From Plazaster borealis (taxonomy: Eukaryota > Echinodermata > Asteroidea > Forcipulatida > Labidiasteridae), in NCBI GenBank assembly GCA_021014325.1, contig CM037462.1, positions 21,038,135 through 21,102,134 of the forward strand: a stretch of 64,000 nt of DNA. The letters are read 5' to 3'. A model generated the notes under the pieces. The model made no database searches and was not told the origin of the DNA. It saw nothing but the letters and a program-made list of their open reading frames with translations. Position numbers and translations under genes: made by a program. Positions 11,801 through 21,531 of the stretch are shown here, piece by piece. The first letter of the stretch is position 1. Each line of letters begins with the position of its first letter.

Positions 11801-13393
11801 TCTGGTCTTGTGAAATCAATTCTGGTCCAGTAAAAATTGTGAATTGCAAGTCCTGCCAGACTTGTGTACTTTTCCCCCAAATTTGAGCCCTGATTTTGAT
11901 TGAATTTTGTTTCTTATCAACAACTCAATTTTACATTATAATGTTTTTTGTCTTGTTGTGATGTTTCAAATAATTCATGATTATATTCTTATGAAAATTA
12001 ATTTTTTAATTCTTTCAATGTTTACATATTTCTATCCCATTGATTATTAATTCAAGATAACGTACTAGAGATGCCCACTAAAATTAGTTTTCGTCCTTTC
12101 CAAAGTTGATGATTGTGACCATATTTTCTTTGATCTCTAGGGTGGCAAGGAGTACCTCATGAGGGCGCACTTCAACCTACCCAGTGTAGAGGCTGAAGAA
12201 GCAGAAGGCAGGCCTCCTATTAGCGTCAAATTTGAAATTCCTTACTTCACCACTTCAGGCATCCAGGTAAGATTTCTTCCTGTTTGGAGATTTAAAGGGA
12301 ACTATTGTGGTACAAGGCTTATTTTCAACTTGATTGTCTAGTGATGCCTTCATGCACAGTTATTGTGTCACAATTGTTTGGAAATGATAATAATAATAAT
12401 AACTAGTTCTTATATAACGCATTTTACAATAACGTACCAATGCGCTTTACATTAGTGCCCTGGTCATTGAACCAATAACATTTAATCTTTCTCAGCTCCC
12501 TGGGGAGTAGGCCTATACAGCCTTGAGCTGTCGTGGTGCTACGAAGGCTTTTTCAAACACAATATCAACCTCTACCCTCGCATTTATACCCCTGGGTGAA
12601 GAGAAACAATTATAGTAAAGCATCTTGCTCAAGGACACAAATGTCATGGCCCGGGATTCGAACCCACACCCTGATGACTTAACCACCAGAACTTGAATTT
12701 GATGCTCTTAACTGCTCGGCCATGACACCCGATGTGTTGTTACCTTACATGTGTACTGTAATGTTGGCAGTAAAAAATTACCCTGTTATACTTGCATAGT
12801 TCAGTTTTCGAATAGTTTTTTTGTGATGAATTTTATGTTGCATGTTTTTTGTCTATTTTCTGTCTTTTTCCCTCTTTTTTTCGTGGGGTTAGGTAATAGT
12901 TGTCTATTTTCTGTCTTTTTCCCTCTTTTTTTTCGTGGGGTTAGGTAATAGTTGACTATTTTTGTGTTAGGACGGCCTTGTAGAGGTGCTAATCACCTGT
13001 TCCTCCTTGCCACTCACTGGCTCGGTATTTTATACAATTTTGCATATTTGTGTATACTCTTATTTTCTCAGTGATAGTTATATTTTGTGGAATGTACCCT
13101 TTTAAAAATGACTTTTAGTTGTTTTGCCAGTGTAAAGTGTAATAAAATAAAATAAATGAATAATAAATAAAATAGTTGTTACCATAATTTTATTATGCAC
13201 CCCAGCCTAGATTCTTTGAATGGAGTAGGTGAAATCAAAATTATGTCAATAATTGTGATTTAAGCTAAGAAGTTGTTTCTGTTGTTGATATCCACAGGTG
13301 CGGTACTTAAAGATCATTGAAAAGAGTGGATACCAGGCATTGCCATGGGTACGATACATCACACAGAATGGGGACTACCAGGTCAGGGTATAG
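2850..13393 (+). CDS. AP1M1: AP-1 clathrin adaptor complex subunit mu (5' partial)
   Basis: Medium subunit of the AP-1 adaptor, which sorts cargo with YxxPhi signals into clathrin vesicles at the trans-Golgi network and endosomes. Coding exons seen: 2850-3006, 4301-4368, 5136-5266, 6427-6571, 8181-8307, 9290-9435, 11137-11367, 12141-12266 and 13298-13393. They sum to 408 codons plus a stop in one frame, with GT-AG introns. Adding about 14 missing N-terminal residues gives about 422, against 423 in human AP1M1. The N-terminal longin-like part ([22 protein letters not shown]) is followed by the mu-homology domain. The motif residues of the sorting-signal pocket are present: [10 protein letters not shown] and, near the end, ALPWVRYIT. 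The product ends DYQVRV; vertebrate proteins end with an LRT-type tail. The first coding exon lies outside the window. Intron 5 contains a repeated intron/exon junction (7622-8180). Confidence 0.96.
3540..3730. mobile_element. Diverged copy of a small palindromic repeat (GCTTAGCA type)
   Basis: A degraded relative of the element seen at 36791, 46134, 57196 and 57730. It has a GGGTCCAATT-like start, repeated TTAGCA/GCTTAGCA words and an accompanying CCAGTCAC. It lies in AP1M1 intron 2. Confidence 0.45.
4405..5022. repeat. ~105-bp tandem array in AP1M1 intron 3
   Basis: About six copies of a ~105-bp unit containing CAACACCCAAACTGTTGGAC (itself partly palindromic), GATTATGGTGGTATGCCTGA and CAGTTTACTGGTGCAGT. 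It ends about 110 bp before the next exon. Confidence 0.9.
5990..6366 (+). mobile_element. tRNA-derived SINE
   Basis: The head resembles a tRNA promoter: an A-box-like TTGAGCGGTCTAG and a B-box-like GGGTTTGATACCC. It is followed by a non-tRNA body (GGTCACTTAACC, CAGCCCCAGGAGTAGG) that ends just before AP1M1 exon 5. It does not fold as a functional tRNA. Confidence 0.65.
7285..7552 (-). mobile_element. tRNA-derived SINE, minus orientation
   Basis: Read on the minus strand it begins GATCAGGTTGGCTTAGTGG and has a B-box-like GGTTCAAATCC. The body contains GGGTTTTCAGTC and GTGGGTTTTCC. The same family occurs at 37132-37318 and 50810-51416. Confidence 0.65.
7622..8180 (+). repeat. Tandem copies of the AP1M1 intron 5 / exon junction
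   Basis: Ten tandem units of 49-67 bp precede the true exon at 8181. Each unit carries the last intron bases (CATTCCTTGTAG or variants) plus a copy of about the first 28 bases of the exon (GTAAACTCTAACGGTAACGT and onward). Decoy acceptors lie near 7630, 7677, 7727, 7779, 7837, 7895, 7953, 8013, 8071 and 8129. None of the copies runs on into the rest of the exon. In the copies read, the exon frame soon meets a stop, e.g. at the next TAG or TTAA. Confidence 0.93.
8886..9209. mobile_element. Small DNA transposon with CAGGGTT termini
   Basis: The termini are inverted: CAGGGTTTTCCCC on the left and GGGGAGAACCCTG on the right. They are flanked by an exact 5-bp duplication ATGTA (8881-8885 and 9210-9214). 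CAGGG ends resemble hAT elements, but hAT normally makes 8-bp duplications. It is related to 38142-38728. It sits about 80 bp upstream of an AP1M1 exon and has no transposase. Confidence 0.65.
9465..10745. repeat. 116-bp tandem array in AP1M1 intron 7
   Basis: About eleven copies of a 116-bp unit containing CAGTCAACCCTCCTACTGTC, CCATCCACTGTGGTTTTGAA and CAATATGATATCATGTGG. Outer copies are more diverged and inner copies (10030-10600) are most alike, as expected for an array that expands from the middle. Open frames in it recur at 116-bp spacing and are artefacts. Confidence 0.93.
12384..12732 (-). mobile_element. tRNA-derived SINE (family with GGGTTCGAxTCCC head), minus
   Basis: On the minus strand the head reads GGCCGAGCAGTTAAGAGC, followed by a B box GGTTCGAATCCC. 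The 3' end carries an (AAT)n tail at 12388-12400 on the plus strand. Relatives lie at 20700, 30686, 43526 and 53889. It is in an AP1M1 intron. Confidence 0.75.
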
Positions 13394-13574
13394 GGGAACC
13401 AGGGAAACTTACTACAAACTTATCTGATAACCAATGAAATTCTGCCATTACTGCGATGATATCCCACTACAGTGGGGGCACAAGCAAACTTAATAAGACC
13501 CCCCGCACCCGTATCACCCCCCATTATGTGATGTAAATTTACTAAATTCCAGAGTTAGAATCAAGTGTTTTAGA

Positions 13575-14470
13575 TCGAGTCTGAGTCTTGAGTCACTTGG
13601 ATCATGTCCAAGTCCAAATCATGAGTCACTTGATTTGGATCTGAATCACGAGTCACTTGGCTCAAGATGATTCATGAGTCACTTGGTTTGAGTCTGAATC
13701 ATGAGTCACTTGGCTCGAGATGAATCATGAGTCACTTGGTTTGAGTCTGAATCATGAGTCACTTGGTTTGAGTCTGAATCATGAGTCACTTGGTTTGAGT
13801 CTGAATCATGAGTCACTTGGTTTGAGTCTGAATCATGAGTCACTTGGTTTGAGTCTGACTCATGAGTCACTTGGTTTGAGTCTGAATCATGAGTCACTTG
13901 GTTCGAGTCTGAATCATGAGTCACTTGCCTTGAGTCTGAATCATGAGTCACTTGGTTTGAGTCTGAATCATGAGTCACTTGGTTTGAGTCTGACTCATGA
14001 GTCACTTGGTTTGAGTCTGAATCATGAGTCACTTGGTTCGAGTCTCAATCATGAGTCACTTGCCTTGAGTCTGAATCATGAGTCACTTGGTTCGAGTCTG
14101 AATCATGAGTCACTTGGTTCGAGTCTGAATCATGAGTCACTTGCCTTGAGTCTGAATCATGAGTCACTTGGTTTGAGTCTGAATCATGGGTCACTTGGTT
14201 TGAGTCTGAATCATGAGTCCCTTGGTTTGAGTCTGAATTATGAGTCACTTGGCTCCAGTTGGTTTGAGTCTGAATCATGAGTCACTTGGTTTGAGTCTGA
14301 ATAATGAGTCACTTGGTTTGAGTCTGAATCATGAGTCACTTGCCTGAGTCTGAATCATGAGTCACTTGGTTTGAGTCTGAATCATGGGTCACTTTACGAG
14401 TCCGAATCATGATGCACTTGGTTCAAGTCTGATTCTCGAATCACTTTGGTTTTGTCAGTCTCGAGTCACT
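13575..14470. repeat. 27-bp tandem array rich in TGAGTCA
   Basis: About 30 copies of a 27-bp unit (GAGTCTGAATCATGAGTCAC followed by TTGGTTT). About 25 copies keep an intact TGAGTCA. Because 27 is a multiple of three, both strands stay open for long stretches (NHESLGLSL on plus, THDSDSNQV on minus). These frames have no other support and are not called as genes. It begins about 180 bp after the AP1M1 stop. Confidence 0.95.
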
Positions 14471-14474
14471 TGTT

Positions 14475-17400
14475 TATTTAAATCATTGCAAAAATGACTA
14501 CACCGTACAAGATAACATGTTGCTCCATCGGTCAGATAACCAAATTGAATTTTTGTTGTTACTAACTGAATTAAGAATTAGAAATGTTAGCTGTGATATT
14601 CCATGTACTGAAAGTTTGAAGTACTGCGGTTTAAGCCAAACAGTTTTAAAGACCCTGTCTAGAAAGTGCAGGTTAAAGCTGGCATTTTGTTGGTAGGGAT
14701 TGAACATTATATTGGTCAAAGAATCAAATTGTTCATTAACAAATCTGATGAATCTATTGCTGTTTTTTGTGTATAAAAAAGGCCTTTGCTTAATACAAAT
14801 CACTGAAAGTGACCAATTAACTTATTTTCTATAAATTTTAGTTCTTGGTGGCACATTAAAGTTTGTGGTGGTACCACCGCAGTATTGGCAGATTTAAATG
14901 GTTTACAGCTTTACTTTAGCTTGTACTAGTCACAGATTATAAAGATATTTGTATGTGTCATAATCAATATTTTCATGTATATAGGAAAACTCAGTAGGCA
15001 TTTACATCAAGTATATTGAAACTTTGCACAATTTTAAGTTTATTTCATTTCAGTTTAAATCTGTCATGGCTTCAAAGGAGAGATTTGCTGATCAGGTTTG
15101 GATAATTGTGTTTTTTTAGCTTAAAAATCCGTATTCCAAAGATTTATATTCATTGGGCTCTTCAGAAATTGTGAAATATTTCAGTCAAATGGAAATTTCC
15201 AAAATCTTCAAAATGATATTCTGATTACAATTGTTGTTACAGAGGAAGGGAAATGACTATTTCAATTTTGTGATGTACTCATTTTCCATTAGATAGAGTC
15301 CTCATGTGAGTGGGAATAAATTACAAGTCTCTAACCTCGCGTTAAAATGGTGTAAATTGCCATTGTATCCGATACCCTTCCAGTGCAAAATTTATCAACA
15401 TCCAAAATACTGATGACATCATTCTGAGAAAAATGGGTCTCTACATTTTTGTACGGGGATGTTTTGGTTCATTCCTGACTTTCGATAAAATTCAAATCAA
15501 AATGATCTTGACTTTGACCTTTTGACTGACAAAAAGTTCCTCCTTGGAATGTAAAGATCCATTAGTTGTTGAAATCCAATAACGCCATGTTTCAAATTTC
15601 GCTCTGAAATTTGTATAGGACATTTCCCTTCCTCTTCTAAGCTCTGACCATCTGGGATCAATTCCTTGGATTTTTTCATTGAATGCCAAGTGAACTCTCA
15701 ACTGAGAGGTTGCGACAACTCGGCCCCTATAGATGCAAACTGACTCTACTTGTACAATATTGTTATGAAAATCCGACTCTATCGTTGATTTTTCGTGGAC
15801 ACCCCATAATCAACTCATTAATGAGTAGATTTATACCAACATAAACAGAATAATGAAAAACTTTGCAACATGACTATTTTCACACATCTCTTTATTCTCG
15901 AAATCCAAGGACGTATTTCAACTACAGAAATGTACTGAAATAAATCCATTTATGCATCATCCTTGAACAGAAAGCTGTCATGGGAACTTGATGGTCTTTA
16001 GGTACATTTCATTTGCGATTGGAACTGTTGTCTCAACGGAAGCTTATAATTTATTCGCAATCCTTATTGAGACTACAGATTGATTCAACAGCTACCTGTG
16101 ACTTGGGAAGGGGAAGTCGTTCATTCTTTTAATTTCCGTCGGTAATTTAATTTTAGGCGATGCCGTCTTTTTTTCCAATTGTAAACTTGGTCTTCAAAAA
16201 GTTATTTTGAAATGAGCTTCCTTGGGAATCATCGTTCAAGTAACATCATTTGAACCAACATATAAAACTGTCTGTGCTAAGTCGACTAGATTTTGGAATA
16301 ACAATGTCTTTGGTTTGGTTGGTAGAATAAAACTTGGCACCAGGACAAAATAAACATTAAATTCCAATTGCAACCAACAAGTTTTTAAACATCACTGTTT
16401 AGAAGGTGTTACTTGTTATCTAACTTGCCTACAAGTAGAAAGGTTTACCAATACAACTGACACTTTATCTTAATGAGTCTTAATTCTAGCACATCAACAA
16501 AACAAAATACTGTTCTTAACTTTTTACAAGATACAATCTTTCAGCCTTAACATATACCCAGTATAAGCATGTGGATAGATTCTAACACAATTTTGCTCAA
16601 AGGATGATGCAAAATCTAAACCAAATGAATGAATTTATTAAACCCATGTTGTTGCATTTCCGTTAAAAAGGTAAACGTAAAATTATGTATTTTATTCACA
16701 GAATCTTTACGACATAGTCCCCGACAAAAAGAACTGTACTTTAAATATTATTAATTTGTATCCATATTTATGCTTAAAAATTGCAATGATACATCCAGAA
16801 TAAATTTTTAAATACTTGTTTATGAGCATAGTGTGTTTTTTCTTTTGCAGGATTTTCTTGTCAGAATATAAGTGTTTCTTTTTCAGAATTGTACCCGTAC
16901 TTTGTCCTGTTTTGAGATATATATATTTTTTTGTCAAAATTGGTTTTAATCACAACTGAAATTTTTCTAATTTCTCCAATTAATCCGGCCTGGTTTTAAA
17001 CCTGTATAAAAGTAATGGTAATTACATGAAGCTTTGACTGGTAAACCGTTCATGTTAGTTTTCTGTGCTTAGGAAATGTTTGTGATTAACGGCTTTATTA
17101 ATTTTGCCACAGGTTAATGACCAGTAATCTGTGTTCACACAATCAAATCATCCATAAGGGGGAGGGGGAGGGGGGGGGGCAACTGCCCAATAGGAAAATC
17201 TGTACATTGTTTGTACTGAAACTATGATCCAAAAATAAGGAAGTAAGTAGATTTTAAAGTGACAGAGAAGTAGCTCAAAAAGCATGATTTTATTTCATCA
17301 GGAGAAAGTGAAAACTACGTATGGAAATTTCTCATCCCTTCAACTTGTAACCATGTATAACAAGTACAAACTTTTGTAAAATACTTCAAATTAAAATTTC

Positions 17401-18729
17401 AAGAATACTATTGTCATGAACTGGGTTGTTCAATTAATCCTAGTCTATTATTTACACAGTAATTCCGACTGTAAAAAATCATCAACTTGACGAATTCATG
17501 TATTTTTTACTTTTCTAAAACTGTACAGAAACGAAAACAAATCCAAAAATGCAGCTTTGATTGGAATAAACAGGACCATGCTTCAGTAAGCTGCAATCAT
17601 AAAAAATTACATAATTGCTCAAAAAAACTACTTTTAGAGCGATATAATTAGGAGTGAAACAGTCGGATACAATTCATAACGCACATAAACCATTCTGATA
17701 AACAAGATACGTTTGTGTACTTGGCAGCTAGCTAATAATAGTTGTTCTGAGCCACACTAAACAAGGGGAAAAAAATAACAGATCAAAACCAATTATTTCA
17801 TTGATGTTGATACAGTTTTTAAAGTAAACCACAAATTTTGTGAAAGTTTTCTGTTTTGAAGGCAATGTAGATTTCTACACATTCAGTTTAGTGCCCAGAG
17901 TACAACTGATAAGCATGCGTCTGTCTGCAAGCTACACCATGAAACTGTCATGGCGCTGCTAATCTCCCATTCAAACCAATGCAACCAAACTGAGGCAGAA
18001 AGGAAAGTATAGTCTGGTCCCTTTGTAATTTTGATGAGTTTCCATACTTGTGATTACAGTACAACACAAGGAACTAGACAAATATTTCAGACTTGCCAAA
18101 TAAGTATTTGAAAGCATTCTTCAGGAACCATTTTCTTGTACTTTCCCTCTGAAAGGCAAATAAGAAATAAATCAGAATGTCAACTGCTATTTTTCACCTT
18201 CAGTGACTGGAGAAAAAATATCCTGTCGTACACGTTTGGTAATTGGAGCCTTTTGTTTGTTTCAAACCTATATAGTTGGAGATATATACCATAAAACTAA
18301 CCTGTGAAAATTTCATTTCAAAAGATGGTAGCGTTTTTGAGATATTGCTGAAAATCTGGAGCGATTATGTCCACGCAGGAAGAATAATCTACATTGGAGT
18401 ACACACTCTGAGACGCACAACGCTTCTCAGGTTCAAATGTTTTGGGGGATAAAAAGTGATATATTTTTCCATAATCGCAGTACTTCGAAGTGAAAAGTTT
18501 CTCAGAATGGATTATACTATCCAAAGCTGCTGTACTTCTAACCAAGTAAGTTTTTATTGCCATTACTTATCAGAGTCATTACCAAACGTGTACGATGCCT
18601 TTAAGCCACTTTAGAAATGAATCAATTTCAGTTTTACACTGCCTCTAAGGCCCATGCTAAACCAAGATCCCAAAACCAATTGGATTGTTTCGAAGGTCGA
18701 CCCCTTTTTGTCTTCCCCATACTGATGTG
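14475..18729. other. AT-rich region between convergent AP1M1 and ELOF1
   Basis: I see no recognisable gene. It presumably holds the 3' UTRs of AP1M1 (+) and ELOF1 (-). A short exon-like segment at 15054-15094 (acceptor TTTCAG before it, CAG/GT after) can be read FKSVMASKERFADQ, but nothing confirms it. A G-rich run lies at 17158-17180 and a MITE at 18226-18600. Confidence 0.5.
18226..18600. mobile_element. MITE with TACACGTTTGGTAAT termini
   Basis: Inverted ends: CGTACACGTTTGGTAAT on the left and ATTACCAAACGTGTACG on the right. The internal sequence is shared with 23590-23976, 31930-32368 and 50104-50472 (ACCATAAAACTAACCTGTGA, GCAGGAAGAATAATCTGCA). No coding capacity. It partly overlaps the 3' region of ELOF1. 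Confidence 0.8.
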
Positions 18730-21531
18730 CTACCCATTGGCTGATTCACAAGCATCAATCCAGTCACTGTACACATCTACTGGCTCTGTTAGATCTGGTC
18801 AAATTAGAGTTAAAGAAACCTTCACTGTTAAAAAAAGAGAAATGGAAACTGGAGGAGTGCTTTGCATAAAGTTTACTTTAGAATTTGAAGCAGGATACAA
18901 GTAGGTGTGTGATTCTTAAAATCTAAATTCCATCCAGTCAGTATGCCATTACTGATCTTAACCCTTTAGAGACCATAGCGGCCACAAGCGGCTTGTACCA
19001 AAATGCCCATAGCTGCCGCTTAGTTTGACCTACTTCCATTCACATTAAGAGGTCAAAGTAAAGGTCATGTCCGGATATGAAATTTTCCAATGTAATATGT
19101 TAACATAGGATCCCAATTTCTAAACACAAAACACAATTTTCTGTTTCATGTTGTTTCTGTTGACATTTTTACTGACAAAATTTGATTAAGAAATGACGAT
19201 ATTAGCAATGTCTGGGCGTTTTGTGATGATTATACAGAAATGAATGGTCTCTAAAGGGTTAAAAGGGCACTGTCGTCATGATCAAATCAGGCCTGTAGCT
19301 GTACATGGAATTGTGAACTTTCACCCAGTTACTGCACGCACGTGCCCTCTTTCCATATCATATCTATGGAGAACGCATGCGTGCGTGCAGTAACTGGGTG
19401 AGAGTTCTTAATTCCATATACAGCAACAGGCCCTTTAATGTCACTGATTCGGTTTTTAACCTAAATACCATGACTTCCTGGCTCATGCATGTATTTTTGT
19501 ATCGCGAAAACCTGACAAAATGCTGAGAACACAAAAACAGTTGCTAAAGTTTTGTACTGCACTATTATATTACAGAAACAGGAAATCAGCTGAAAAGTTG
19601 CCTGCCTGGTTACATCAGTTAGAATACTTCATTTTAGGGTTACTTGATGACCAAATCTCATGCCTGTAATTTCATCCTTCAGAGGGCAAGGCCATTTTCA
19701 TTTTGCAAAGGGCACTTCCATTGGAAAATCTTAAAGTCTATGAGGAACTTTTGAAGGGGCATCAGGGAGGCCATAGCCTCTATGGCCTCCGTGTAATTCC
19801 AGGCCTGAAATCTAAAGTGTCATAAGATTGGCATGGGTGTATGACAGTAGCCGTATGCAGGGATCAAATTTTACACTGGACCACAGGCCCGAGGCCAGTG
19901 ATTTGAGCATCAGGCCAGTAAACTCATGACTAGACACGTCCAGCGGTCTTGTGTTTTACATTTGAATAACAATACCTCACTGTGTAATATCTTGTGTAAT
20001 ATCAGAAACAAATTATGTTCAAATGTTGACATTGAGTCTGGAAAATACCTTTCAATTCCGTTGAGTAAAGAAGTATACTTGATACCCAAAGAGATAACTG
20101 AGATCAATCTACTCTTACATATCTTAGTGCTTAATCGTTCAAATAAAAACAGTTAAATGCATGTTGTTAGGACTCAGGAATTTTTTTCTTATTTTGATTC
20201 TGGTCTTGTACACAAATTTCTGGTCCAGTAAATATTGTGAGCTTCAAGCTCTGCGGATTTGTGAATTTTTCACCCAAATTTGAACCCTGGTATGCTAAGC
20301 ATGATTGTTTGGCTAAGGAGTATCACAAAGCAAGGGTAGTTAGTAGTGTATCAACCAAAATCAGGAAATATTAGGAGAGAATAAGTAGTTGCTTTATGGA
20401 AAGGATACAGTTAATGTTGGTTTGGAAATCCTCTAAGCAGACTCTACAGGAAATGACCCCGATCTGTCTTGTACGATCCCTAAAATGAAGAGAAAAAAGA
20501 CATTCAGTTTGAGTAGGTCAAATGGTACAATTCAATTAATAATGTTTCACAGAAAAAATGCAATGTGAGGGCGCCTTTAAGGTAAATATATCAAATTTCA
20601 AATGCTCATATTGGTAATTGTTTTCTTCTTCTAGAAGTAAAAGTTTACCAACCATTTAGAACATTCAATGGGTTGTGTTTGGTGCCACAACTGTGCACTA
20701 TTATTATTATTAAATACTTCTGGTAATGAAACCATGGATGCCTCATTTATAAGTGAACTTATTTAGCTTGCAAGCCTGAGGAAACCTGTAAACAAGGGTG
20801 CTTGCTTTGTGAACCAGAAACACCGGGGTTAACCCCTACTCTTCCACAATAAGTGTTCTGGGTTCTTTTACAGCACTACCAATCCTAGTAGTACACAGGA
20901 CCTAAGGCTTAATGTCCCATCCGAAGGACATAGCAATGGTATAAGCTAGTGTCATGACTGGGACTCGAACCCACACTCTGCTGATCAGAAACACCAGAGC
21001 TTGAGTCCAGTGCTCTTAACCACTCGGCCATGATGACTACTGCACCGAGTAGACATACATTCACCACTTCATAATCATATAATTATTGCAAGCTGGTAGC
21101 TAGCATAGTTCAATAATTGATATAATAAATTATTCAAAACCACAGTGGATTACATCAAATGGTCCAAAGGTACGAAGGTTAACTATGTCAAATTACAAAG
21201 AAGTTAATTTAAAATAAAAAGCTTTGCCAGCCAGCCCTTCAGTTTAATGTTCAAACAGATGAACAAGTAAGTGTCTAAGTTCTATTTATTATGTCCCGCC
21301 TAATGGTGACATAGTAATAATAAGTTCTGATGTTCTAACTCGGCCAAAGTTTTCTTAATCCCAAAAGTTCTCACTCAGCTCTGTTTATCGCAGCTAAAAC
21401 CAAACAAAAACTTACATTTTCACATCGCAGGCTTTTTCGTGGTTACAGAATGGACACGTAAACTGTGTGTCCAATGTTCCGACCAATTTCTTCTTTGGTG
21501 GGGGCTTTCTCTTTGATCGACGACGTCCCAT
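18730..21531 (-). CDS. ELOF1: Transcription elongation factor 1 homolog (complete)
   Basis: Small zinc-ribbon protein that travels with elongating RNA polymerase II and, in well-studied species, supports transcription-coupled repair. Coding exons on the minus strand: 21531-21416, 20479-20409 and 18794-18730. They join to exactly 83 codons plus a stop, the usual animal length. The N-terminus is the basic [15 protein letters not shown]. Zinc ligands are C26 and C29 (CPFCNH) and C50 and C53 (SCRVC). The conserved tail [14 protein letters not shown] ends in SANG. Every junction is GT-AG and codon splits agree (M39 and Y63 span introns). An acceptor at about 21575 (TTTCAG read on minus) suggests the coding start exon carries about 40 bases of 5' UTR and that a non-coding exon lies further right. 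It converges on AP1M1. Confidence 0.95.
18962..19258. mobile_element. piggyBac-type MITE in ELOF1 intron 2
   Basis: A 297-bp element with inverted ends CCCTTTAGAGACCAT and ATGGTCTCTAAAGGG, flanked on both sides by TTAA (18958-18961 and 19259-19262). A TTAA duplication with CCCTTT ends is the hallmark of piggyBac elements. No open frame, so it is non-autonomous. Confidence 0.85.
19268..19440. mobile_element. Palindromic MITE
   Basis: The two halves are inverted: one has CAGGCCTGTAGCTGTA and CACCCAGTTACTGCACGCAC, the other GTGCGTGCAGTAACTGGGTG and ACAGCAACAGGCC. It lies right beside the piggyBac-type element in ELOF1 intron 2. Confidence 0.6.
19660..19806. mobile_element. Short dispersed repeat ending TGTAATTCCAGGCCTG
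   Basis: Contains GGGCAAGGCCATTTTCATTT, GGAAAATCTTAAAGTCTATG and GGCCTCCGTGTAATTCCAGG. Relatives lie at 25217-25376, 37829-37964 and 59842-60008, with a diverged cluster at 35099-35788. Ends are short inverted repeats (AGGCCTGGAATT / AATTCCAGGCCT) in the better copies. Confidence 0.6.
20700..21038 (-). mobile_element. tRNA-derived SINE, minus
   Basis: On the minus strand the head GGCCGAGTGGTTAAGAGC and the B box GGTTCGAGTCCC are intact. The body has the conserved GGACATTAAGCC and a TTTCATTACCAGAAGT end with an (AAT)n tail at 20700. Same family as 43526-43885. In ELOF1 intron 1. Confidence 0.8.

Noticed and set aside
13706..14280. Open frames of up to 186 codons on both strands with 9-residue repeats
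   Set aside because: They arise because the tandem unit is 27 bp. Both strands are open at once and neither has a family match or splice support.
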